DNA of 40,899 nt from Clostridia bacterium. GTDB lineage: Bacteria > Bacillota > Clostridia > Oscillospirales > Acutalibacteraceae. The stretch covers positions 1 to 40,899 of the forward strand of contig JAFSBZ010000032.1 in assembly GCA_017437005.1 (NCBI GenBank), in the 5' to 3' direction. Shown here piece after piece: positions 7,884 through 16,800 of the stretch. How positions within the stretch are numbered: position 1 is the stretch's first letter; each line of letters begins with the position of its first letter. The notes under the pieces were generated by a model. It searched no databases. It saw only the letters and a program-made list of their open reading frames with translations, and was not told the origin of the DNA. The position numbers and the translations under genes are program-made.

Positions 7884-10424
7884 ATGAAACGTTGGCTTGT
7901 GTTAGTCTTGTGCTTATGTATGGTGACGGCAACAGCTTGCGCTAAAACAGATACCTCCACAGTTAAAAGCGACATTGATTTAGATACCGTATCCGATTCT
8001 TTTGGTGAAGAACTAACCGCGCAAGAGGGTTTTGTTTCGGTAGCATCAAACGCTAATTTAGAGCTGTTTATAAACCCTCAAACTACTGAAATTGCAGTTA
8101 AGGATATTGCATCAGATTATACGTGGTATTCAAATCCTCAGAGAGATACCGACTGTAAAGAACAAATAACCCTTACATATTGCGACCAGTCTAATAATAT
8201 GAGCGGTATGAACAGCTACGACGATGCCGTTGCCGAGGGGCAGTTCGCTTTTCAAAAGATAGAAAACGGTGTAAGAGTAGTATACGAAATTGGCAAAAAG
8301 GTAAAGGTATTTGCAATACCTCAGGTTATATCAGCAACTACCTTTGAAGAAAAAATATTAAGCAAGTTAAGTGAAGAAGATGCCGAGACGGTTTTAATGC
8401 GTTACGAGCTCTATTCAATGAATGACGAACGTCTTACCGAAGAAGAAAAACAAACGCTTAAGAAAACCTATAAGCGCTTTGAAAAGGAAGATATTTATGT
8501 TCGCGCTGAGTCATTACCTGAGTTTGCATTAAAGCGACTTGAAACCACAATTGAGCCTACGGGATACAGTCTTGACGATTTAGCCGAGGACAATGAATAT
8601 CACGGCTTAACAGCGCCAGAAACAAGTGATATTTTCACGGTAGCTGTCGAATACCAATTAGACGGAGCCTCGCTTACCGTTACGGCTCCTATAGAGTCAA
8701 TTCAGTCACCTGCGCATCTCACACTTACCAATTTACAGCTTTTGCGTTATTTTGGCGCAGCCGATAATAACGCGCAGGGTTATATGCTTGTTCCAGACGG
8801 TTCAGGCGCGATTATTAATCTAAACAGCAATAAGGGTGATATGAGCCCCTATATATTGCAAATATACGGCGAAAATATGGCGGATTACAACAGAACAAGC
8901 GAGCCTATTGCACATTTGCCTATATACGCGCTTAAAAACGGCAATAATTCGTATCTTGGAATAATCGAGAGTGGTGACGCTGCTGCAACTATTCAAGCCG
9001 AGGTTTACAGTGAGACAAATAAATACAACCATATTTTTGCTTCGTTTGAAATAAGACGTGGTGAAAAGCTCACCACAAATTACTCTACAGGCTTAGGCTC
9101 TGATACAAGTGACCTATATGTATTCCAAAAGAACCCGCTTTCCGAGGATATAAGCGTTCGCTATTTGTTCCAAAACGGTGAAAACGCAAACTATGTCGGA
9201 ATGGCAACGCAATACCGTGAGCACTTGATAAAGCAGGGAATTTTAAGTAATTACACCCGCGATAACGGTTACGGTATGACGGTGGATATATTAGGTGCTG
9301 TTGAATATCCCGATTCACTGTTTGGTATACCGATTTCTCGCAGTAAGGCGTTAACAACCTTTTCACAAACGCAAGAAATTTTAAAGGCACTTAACGATAA
9401 AGGCATTACAAATGCCGATGTTAGATTGCTTGGTTGGGCAAATCAAGGTTTGCAAAGCGGTACCAACAAAAAGTTAAAGCCGGTAAACAATTTAGGCGGC
9501 AAAAAGGATTTGAACGCTTTGCTGCAAACGGCACAGTCTTTGGGTTATAACATTTATCCCGATATTGATATTCAGTTCGCTTACCGCAACACAATGTTTG
9601 ACAATTACACAACGCTTCTTGATTCACCAAAGGATATTTTAGGTGAGTCGTGGTTAAAATCACAAAAAACCGTTACAACTATGGTTGATGATAAGTCAAT
9701 ATTCGTTGTAAGACCAACGCTTTACGGTGAATATACCGATTCAATTTCTAAAAAGCTCAAAAAATTAGGCTTTAGCGGCGTGTCTACATCGGAATTGGGT
9801 TACACATTATATGCTGACTACAGCAGTAAGCATACTGCCGACCGCAGTGTCGCAGCTAAAATGGTGAGTGACTCTATAAACGAGTTTAAAAATCAGGGCT
9901 TTAAAACCGTTGTTGAGCAGGGTAATTTATATGCTATTAAGGGTGCTGACGCTATTGTTGATATGCCTCTTAATTCGGCATCAAAATATTATCTTGACTG
10001 CGATGTGCCATTTTTTGCTACCGTGCTTCACGGCTATGTTTCGTATTCAGGTGAAGCGCTTAATATGGCGGCGGACAACACGCAAAACTTCTTGCGCGCT
10101 TTGGAATATGGCGCCGAGCTGCATTACACCTGGATGTATGAGCAAAACAATGCCTTGCGCGAAATAGATACTGATTATTACGGCGTGTGTTGGTCGGGCT
10201 CGTTTGATTTGGCAACCGAGCAATACGTTAATGCTAAGGAACTGTTAGAGCAAGTAATTGATGCCACAATAGTTAATCATCAAATGATAGCTGAAAATGT
10301 ATATTGCACAACCTATTCAAACGGAATAAAAATTTTTGTTAATTACGGCACACAAGCCTACAATTCCGACGGCGTTAATATTTCACCGCAGGGCTATGCT
10401 ATGCAAAAGGAGGCGGCGAAATGA
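7884..10424 (+). CDS. DUF5696-type lipoprotein of a sugar-transport cluster
   Basis: 846 aa, ATG 7884 preceded by AAAGGAGGAA. A short signal peptide ends in TATAC, making Cys19 the likely lipid anchor (the lipobox is imperfect, with Ala at -3). The early part (about 40-270) is beta-rich and acidic. The diagnostic YMLVPDGSGAIINL segment lies around residue 295, and the C-terminal half has alternating strands and helices resembling a TIM-barrel or glycosidase-like fold (GWANQG..., YPDIDIQF, YTWMYEQNNA). Its place next to NHL and Yip1 proteins matches how I know DUF5696 genes to occur, but the biochemical role is unknown. It overlaps the next permease by 4 nt (ATGA), so translation is coupled. 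Confidence 0.7.
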   Translation: MKRWLVLVLCLCMVTATACAKTDTSTVKSDIDLDTVSDSFGEELTAQEGFVSVASNANLELFINPQTTEIAVKDIASDYTWYSNPQRDTDCKEQITLTYCDQSNNMSGMNSYDDAVAEGQFAFQKIENGVRVVYEIGKKVKVFAIPQVISATTFEEKILSKLSEEDAETVLMRYELYSMNDERLTEEEKQTLKKTYKRFEKEDIYVRAESLPEFALKRLETTIEPTGYSLDDLAEDNEYHGLTAPETSDIFTVAVEYQLDGASLTVTAPIESIQSPAHLTLTNLQLLRYFGAADNNAQGYMLVPDGSGAIINLNSNKGDMSPYILQIYGENMADYNRTSEPIAHLPIYALKNGNNSYLGIIESGDAAATIQAEVYSETNKYNHIFASFEIRRGEKLTTNYSTGLGSDTSDLYVFQKNPLSEDISVRYLFQNGENANYVGMATQYREHLIKQGILSNYTRDNGYGMTVDILGAVEYPDSLFGIPISRSKALTTFSQTQEILKALNDKGITNADVRLLGWANQGLQSGTNKKLKPVNNLGGKKDLNALLQTAQSLGYNIYPDIDIQFAYRNTMFDNYTTLLDSPKDILGESWLKSQKTVTTMVDDKSIFVVRPTLYGEYTDSISKKLKKLGFSGVSTSELGYTLYADYSSKHTADRSVAAKMVSDSINEFKNQGFKTVVEQGNLYAIKGADAIVDMPLNSASKYYLDCDVPFFATVLHGYVSYSGEALNMAADNTQNFLRALEYGAELHYTWMYEQNNALREIDTDYYGVCWSGSFDLATEQYVNAKELLEQVIDATIVNHQMIAENVYCTTYSNGIKIFVNYGTQAYNSDGVNISPQGYAMQKEAAK

Positions 10425-11335
10425 AAAATAAAAAAAGAACCTTAGCTCAGCAAAATGAAAGAGCAGGCTTGCTGTATTCACTACCGTTTATAATAGGCTT
10501 TGTCTGCTTTACGCTGTTTCCTGTAATACAGTCTTTTTTACTTAGCTTTCATACTGTTTCAGCCTCCGCAAACGGTATGGTGATGCGTTTTGAGAGTTGG
10601 GGAAATTATCACAGATTACTGTTTGAAAACGCCTCTTATGTCAGAGATTTATTATTACCGTCTTTAAAAGAATTGGCGATCAATTTTCCTTGTATTTTAA
10701 TTTTCAGCTTTTTCATTGCGGTAATGCTTAATCATCAGTTCCGTGGCAGAACATTTTTTAGAGTAATATTTTTCTTACCCGTTGTAGTAAGCTCGGGTGT
10801 TATATTGCTTGTGCAAGATAATCAACTGCAAACAAATATGCTAAGCGGAATCACAGGAAGTGCTTCGGGTGGCGGCGGAATATCGCAGTTTACCGATACT
10901 GTAACCGATCTGCTTGAAGATTTTGCCGTTGGTGAGTGGCTAATTACATTTGTTACAAGCGCAGTTGACAGAATATATGATATTGTCACATCTTCGGGTA
11001 TACAAATTCTCATATATCTTGCGGGATTGCAGACAATATCGCCCTCATTATATGAAGCATCAAGTATTGAGGGCGCTACTGGATGGGAAAATTTTTGGAA
11101 AATTACCTTCCCGATGATAAGCCCCATGATTTTAGTAAATGCCGTATATACTATCGTTGATATTATGGGCGGATTAAACAATAATCTCGTTAAGCAAATT
11201 TATAATACGTCATTTGTAATTGGCGATTACGGCTACGGCTCGGCAATGGGTTGGATATATTTCCTAATTATAGGATTAGTACTGTTGCTGTTTTTAGGCG
11301 TGGCTTCGCGTATGGTTTATTATGAAGATAGATAG
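10421..11335 (+). CDS. ABC sugar transporter permease, second system (MalF/LplB type)
   Basis: 304 aa, ATG 10421 overlapping the previous stop (ATGA), with AAAAGGAGG inside the upstream gene. The first helix reads LLYSLPFIIGFVCFTLFPVI, and the EAA loop is EASSIEGATGWENFWKITFP near residue 210. A hydrophilic, Gly/Ser-rich insertion around residues 140-160 (SGITGSASGGGGISQ) enlarges the loop between the middle helices, as in some MalF-type permeases. Partner of the following permease. Confidence 0.88.
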   Translation: MKNKKRTLAQQNERAGLLYSLPFIIGFVCFTLFPVIQSFLLSFHTVSASANGMVMRFESWGNYHRLLFENASYVRDLLLPSLKELAINFPCILIFSFFIAVMLNHQFRGRTFFRVIFFLPVVVSSGVILLVQDNQLQTNMLSGITGSASGGGGISQFTDTVTDLLEDFAVGEWLITFVTSAVDRIYDIVTSSGIQILIYLAGLQTISPSLYEASSIEGATGWENFWKITFPMISPMILVNAVYTIVDIMGGLNNNLVKQIYNTSFVIGDYGYGSAMGWIYFLIIGLVLLLFLGVASRMVYYEDR

Positions 11336-11349
11336 AAAGGTGGGATAAT

Positions 11350-12303
11350 ATGCTTGCGCAAATTAAAAAGAAGAGCTTTAGCATACAAAAAAAGAATATT
11401 GTTTCTTTTATATGGAACGTATTCAGATATGTTTTGTTTGCGGGTCTTGCGTTTGTTATTTTGCAGCCTTTAATTGTTAAGCTGTCTTCCTCTTTTAAGA
11501 GTATTTACGATTTATATGATTCCACCGTTATCTTTTTTCCTAAACAGGCAACACTTTATAACTATGAACGTGTTATAGAGTATTACGAATACGGCAAACG
11601 CTTTTTTAAGTCGGTTTTGCTTTGCGGAATGTCTGGTCTGCTGCAAACAGTAAGCTGCACATTGGTGGCTTACGGTTTGGCAAGATTTAAGTTTAGGGGA
11701 AGAAATCTTATTTTCGGTATGGCGATATTTACGCTGATTATTCCCACACAAACTGTTTTGCTACCGTTGTTTTTGCAGTTTAAATATTTTAGCCCCATAA
11801 CATTTTTTACGTTAGGCTTTAATCTGCAGGGAACCGATTTAATAGGTACGCCAATACCGCTGATTTTACTATCTTGCACGGCAAACGGGTTTAAAAACGG
11901 CCTATACATATTTATGTTAAGACAGTATTTTAAAAACCTGCCCGTAGCACTCGAAGAGGCGGCTTATATAGACGGCTGCAACCGTTTTACAACATTTTGG
12001 TATATTATGCTACCAGGTGCTAAAACCATGATGATAACAATATTCTTGTTCTCGTTTGTATGGCAGTGGAACGATTATTTCTACTCAATGATTTTAATGC
12101 CCGGTATGGATGTATTTACCACGGTATTCAGCAAGGTGGGTGAGGCAATAACTCGCAGTGATGGTGCGATGCGCGACACGATGCAAATGATGCTTTATGA
12201 CAGCGCAGCGATGATATTGCACATTATTCCTCTTGTTGTATTATATATTTTCACGCAAAAGTTCTTTGTCCAAAGTATTGAAAGGAGTGGTATAGTTGGA
12301 TAA
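11350..12303 (+). CDS. ABC sugar transporter permease, second system (MalG/LplC type)
   Basis: 317 aa, ATG 11350 with GAAAGGTGGG upstream. About six helices are visible; the EAA loop reads EEAAYIDGCNRFTTFWYIMLP around residues 197-217. A conserved FSFVWQWNDYFYSMI segment follows, and the protein ends in a typical short tail. The stop overlaps the start of the next binding-protein gene by 8 nt, so permease and binding protein are translationally coupled. Confidence 0.88.
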   Translation: MLAQIKKKSFSIQKKNIVSFIWNVFRYVLFAGLAFVILQPLIVKLSSSFKSIYDLYDSTVIFFPKQATLYNYERVIEYYEYGKRFFKSVLLCGMSGLLQTVSCTLVAYGLARFKFRGRNLIFGMAIFTLIIPTQTVLLPLFLQFKYFSPITFFTLGFNLQGTDLIGTPIPLILLSCTANGFKNGLYIFMLRQYFKNLPVALEEAAYIDGCNRFTTFWYIMLPGAKTMMITIFLFSFVWQWNDYFYSMILMPGMDVFTTVFSKVGEAITRSDGAMRDTMQMMLYDSAAMILHIIPLVVLYIFTQKFFVQSIERSGIVG

Positions 12304-13876
12304 AAGACAGGTAAAATTTTCAGCAAATATTTTTCTAAAGGTTTTGTGTATGGTGCTGGTGGCAGTACTATGCATAGGCTCGGCGGCAGGTTGCCGAAAG
12401 GTTAACCCATCAACTGATTTGAGCAGTTCGGGTTCTACAGGTGTGGTTGGTTCAATCGATGCTGATGTGACCAGCAGTGACGAAAGCACACCTACCGATG
12501 CTACTGAATCAACTGACTCTACTCAGTCGGATGGCAACAATTCAAGCACAACAACCCCAAGCGGTGACGGCGGCAGCACACAGACACCGCCGACTGTAGC
12601 GCCAACCGATGAAGATGTTGACACAGGCATTGTCACCGACCTTAAGGGACGCACCATCAAAATATTCTCTTACGGATATACAAAAGAATGGGCAACAAAC
12701 ACCGCAGTAGGTCGTTTGCAAGAGCAAACCTTTGACAAGGTTGAAAAAGAGCTTAACTGTAAAATTGAGATTTTAAGCGGTCCTGCTGACACCGATTTTG
12801 ATCCGATTTTCACATCTATCCTTGCGGGTGACCCGATTGTTGACATTGTTAACACAGCAGGTCCTCACACATTGGCAAAGCCAATTACCACAAATCTTTA
12901 TATGGATCTTGACCAGTTTGAAGTATTTAACTGGAAAGAGTCTAAGTGGGATAACGACACAATGGAAATTGCCGAGTTCGGCGGCAAACAGTATGTTGCG
13001 TTTATTGACCTTATAGGTGATAGCGCAGCGCTAATGAACAATGCTATGTTCTTTAACAAGCGCCTGGTAAAAGAAGCAGGCTACAACCCAGATGATATTT
13101 ACAAGTGGCAAGAAAACGGCACATGGACTTGGGCAAAATTCAAGGAAGTGGCTTCTAAAATTTCAAAGCTTGATCCCGGCAACATTTACGGTACAGGCGG
13201 CAACGGCGCAGTTCTTTATGAAAACTTGGTAGTTTCTAACGGAACAGACTACTTCCTTAGAAGCGGTGATAGCGTTGTATTTAACGGCGGCAATTCAGCA
13301 GCTATGGAAGCTATGAAATTCTATCTTGAACTTCATCAAGAAGGAATCATGAGCGATGATGATACCAGCGCAAATGCAACTCAGTTTATTGCTGGTAAAA
13401 TCGGTTTCTTACCTGATGTATTAGAGCGTTTGCAGTATTCAGACACATACGGTAAAATGAAGGACGACTACGGTGTCGTAATGATACCAAAGGGTCCTCA
13501 GGCAAAAGACTATGTATCAATGTTCAACTGGTACGGTGGTTACGCTATTCCTACAGGAACTAAAAATGCCAACGAGGTTGCAGCTGTGCTTAACGCTATC
13601 TGCGACTCACCTTATGGCAGCACAGCAGCCGCAAACAAGGCAGCAATAGTAGCACAAGAAACCTATGTTCGTGACGAGCAGTCATTGGCAGTATTTGATA
13701 TGGTTAAGACCCGTACATTTACATCTGCTCAGTGGCTCGGCGAGCCCGTTCGTACACAGTGGTTAGCTTTACTTCCTGACCTTAAGGCAGGCAAGCTTAC
13801 CGTAGCAAATGCCGTTTCAGAGCATAAAGACGAATATGCTGATATGCTTAAAAACACTTGGGCATTTAAGTTTTAA
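12296..13876 (+). CDS. Solute-binding lipoprotein of the second sugar importer
   Basis: 526 aa from TTG at 12296, which follows AAAGGAG (12281-12287) by 8 nt; no in-frame ATG fits better. The lipobox SAAGC places the lipid anchor at Cys33. A Ser/Thr/Asp-rich linker runs to about residue 95, then the ligand-binding domain begins with GRTIKIFSYGYTKEW. It contains the family pattern ILAGDPIVDIV and a C-terminal FNWYGGYAIP segment. It is distinct from the first, larger binding protein, suggesting that the two importers take different products of the same glycan. Confidence 0.87.
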   Translation: MDKRQVKFSANIFLKVLCMVLVAVLCIGSAAGCRKVNPSTDLSSSGSTGVVGSIDADVTSSDESTPTDATESTDSTQSDGNNSSTTTPSGDGGSTQTPPTVAPTDEDVDTGIVTDLKGRTIKIFSYGYTKEWATNTAVGRLQEQTFDKVEKELNCKIEILSGPADTDFDPIFTSILAGDPIVDIVNTAGPHTLAKPITTNLYMDLDQFEVFNWKESKWDNDTMEIAEFGGKQYVAFIDLIGDSAALMNNAMFFNKRLVKEAGYNPDDIYKWQENGTWTWAKFKEVASKISKLDPGNIYGTGGNGAVLYENLVVSNGTDYFLRSGDSVVFNGGNSAAMEAMKFYLELHQEGIMSDDDTSANATQFIAGKIGFLPDVLERLQYSDTYGKMKDDYGVVMIPKGPQAKDYVSMFNWYGGYAIPTGTKNANEVAAVLNAICDSPYGSTAAANKAAIVAQETYVRDEQSLAVFDMVKTRTFTSAQWLGEPVRTQWLALLPDLKAGKLTVANAVSEHKDEYADMLKNTWAFKF

Positions 13877-13899
13877 TATTTTTTGAGGAGGAATTATTC

Positions 13900-16800
13900 T
13901 TGAAACGAATATTATCAATCCTATTGGCAATATCATTGGTTGCAGGAATGCTGTGCGGTAACCTTACAGTTATGGCTACAACCGACAGCGTTAAAGTTGA
14001 GAAGGTGGATTTTTACGATTATACTGCGTCTTGGGGCAGAAGTGCTTTTCAGATTATGATCGATTTGTCAAAAGACTTCACAACGTCTGCAGCAGGTAGT
14101 TATATTACTGCAGATTATGCTGATTATATAACTATTAACGGCATAAATATGGCGGACAGAAATAACAATCCCGCTGATTATGGCGTTCAGGCTGACTACT
14201 GTTATCCAAACGGTTCTATAGCTGTTCAACCATACCCCACTACCGATGTAATTACACTCACAATGCAGGGTGGCGGTATCGGTAACATTGATGTTACAAC
14301 ATCAAACACAATAGTTATTTCAAAGGATATGCCAATGGCAGACGGTACTACATTGGGCAGAAATATTGCTTTAAGTTATGACCCCGCAACAAACGCTTGG
14401 AGCGAAGGCGTTACTGTTGAAAAGGTTGATTTTTATGATTATACCGAGGCTTGGGGCAGAAGTGCTTTTCAGATTATGATTGATTTGTCAAAAGACTTCA
14501 CAACATCTGCAGCAGGTAGCTATATAACAGCTGATTATGCTGATTATATTACTATCAATGGCGTAAATATGGCTGATAGAAATAACAATCCTGCCGATTT
14601 CGGTGTTCAGGCTGATTATTGTTATCCTAACGGCTCTATTGCTGTGCAGCCATATCCTACCACTGATGTTATTACCCTTACAATGCAGGGCGGTGGCGAA
14701 GGAAATATTAATCCGAGCGCATCAAACATAATTATTCTTGATGCTGCTTTGCCTATGGCAGACGGCACAACACTCGGCCGTGAAATCGTTTTGATTTTTG
14801 ACCCCGAAACACAAACTTGGGCAGAGGGTGAAAAACCTTCGGATGTTACTGCTGCGGTAACTCAGTTTGCCGATTATACTGAAGCTTGGGGCAGAAGCGC
14901 ATTCCAAATTTATATTGATTTTTCTAAAGATTTCACAACTGCAGCTCAGTATGCTTATATCACCGAGAATTATGCTTCGTACATAACCGTTAACGGTATA
15001 AATATGGCGGATCGTAACAATAGTCCTGCTGACTTAGGTGTACAGTCTGATTACTGCTATCCAAACGGTGCGGTTTCTGTTCAGCCTGATACACCTGACG
15101 TGATGATTCTTCAGATGCAGGGTGGCGGTAACGGCAACCTTGATTTTAGCACAGTTAACTACATTACACTAAGCAAGCTTATGCCAATGGCAGACGGCAG
15201 CTATTTAGGTCGTGACATCACTTTGGTATTTGACCCCGAAACACAATCATGGGCTGAGGGCGAGGTTCCCGTAAGTGATGCATCAGCTGAGGTTATTGGC
15301 TTCTTTGACCAAACAGCATCTTGGGGCAGAAGTGCATATCAGCTTTTCGTTAAGCTTTCTGATGCTTATACCGATGCTGCTCAGTATTCATATCTTACTG
15401 CTGATTTTGCACAATATATAACAATTAACGGTGCTAATATGTCAGACCGTAATGCAAATCCTGCAAAATACCGCGTAGATTCAGACTTCCACTATGATAA
15501 CGGTCCTATTGCAGTTCAAAATGACACAGGCGACATTATGATATTTACAATGCAAGGCGGCGGTGAGGGTATGCTTGATGCCTCTGCGGTAAATGCTATC
15601 ACAATTAGCCAATTCCTACCACTTTTAAACGGTGGTACATTAGGTCGCGACATTACCTTGGTATATGACCCCGCAACACAGACTTGGGCAGAGGGTGAAG
15701 CACCCGACTTTGACCTTGACCTTGACGACGGCAGCGATGATAACGACGAGCCGGAACAACCGCCACAGGTAACCGATCCTATAAACGTAAATGTTCTTTC
15801 TACCGACGTTAATGACTTTAGTTCATCACGCGGTATGCCTGATGAAACCTTCTTCCAGATTAATATCGTGTTTGAAGAAGCATTTACTAACGAAGCAGTT
15901 TGGTCTTACTTTACCGAAACACTCGGTCAGTATATTGAAATCAACGGCGTTAATATGAAAGACCGTTATGAAAACCCTGCTGATTATAACATTGGCGAAA
16001 TCCCAGAGGATTTCTATGGCGGCAAGGGTGTAGCTATTCAAAACGGCTCAAAGAGTCAGCTTACTATATTACTTATAGGTGGCGGCGACGGTAATATTGT
16101 CCTTAGTGAAAAGAACACCTTGGTTATTAAAGCAGGCTTCCCGTTTGTTAACGGAATATTGGAAAATGACATTGTTATGGAATCTATTCCTACCGAAAAC
16201 ACCTACAGCAGTTGGAATGTTACCAGCAGCGGCGGTAAGTCATACAAACTTTTGGATGACGAATGGGTACGCGATGAGAAAAACCTTATCACCAATTTCT
16301 ACAGTATGTATCATCCTGAGGTTGTTTATGTAAAAGAATGGGATGACGGTGAAAACTATCCTTACCTTATGTATTTCTTTGGTTGGGCATGTAACCAAGA
16401 AAATGATGCTATGGGTACCTATCCCGGTTATCCTGGCGGCGACGCTATCTTTATGGCGCGCGCAAAATCGGTTGAAGGTCCTTGGGAGGTTTATGCCGTA
16501 GACCGCGAAACCGGTGAAAATTATTGGGATACCGAGCAAAAACCAATAACCTGGGAGCCTGTTGTTACCTGTCAGGATAAGTGGTATGACAACTGGCACG
16601 TGGGTGATCCTTCAGTTGTTTATGAAGACGGCAAGTTCTATATGGCTTACTCTGCAATGGGTACCGACCAAGATGGTATTTTCAATACAAAAGAAAACGA
16701 TACCGATGGCGTAGCAGCCTGCATTATGGGTGCTACCTCTACCGACGGTATTAACTGGACACAAACCGACGAGCCGTTGCTTATCTGGCAAAATGAAAAA

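Noticed and set aside
13996-15720. Regular repeats as a possible CRISPR array
   Set aside because: Units are 420-435 bp, in frame and coding for related protein modules; no short repeat-spacer pattern occurs anywhere in the window.
16240-16599. 119-aa frame on the - strand inside the giant surface-protein gene
   Set aside because: Mirror frame of a coding region with clear protein domains on the + strand.
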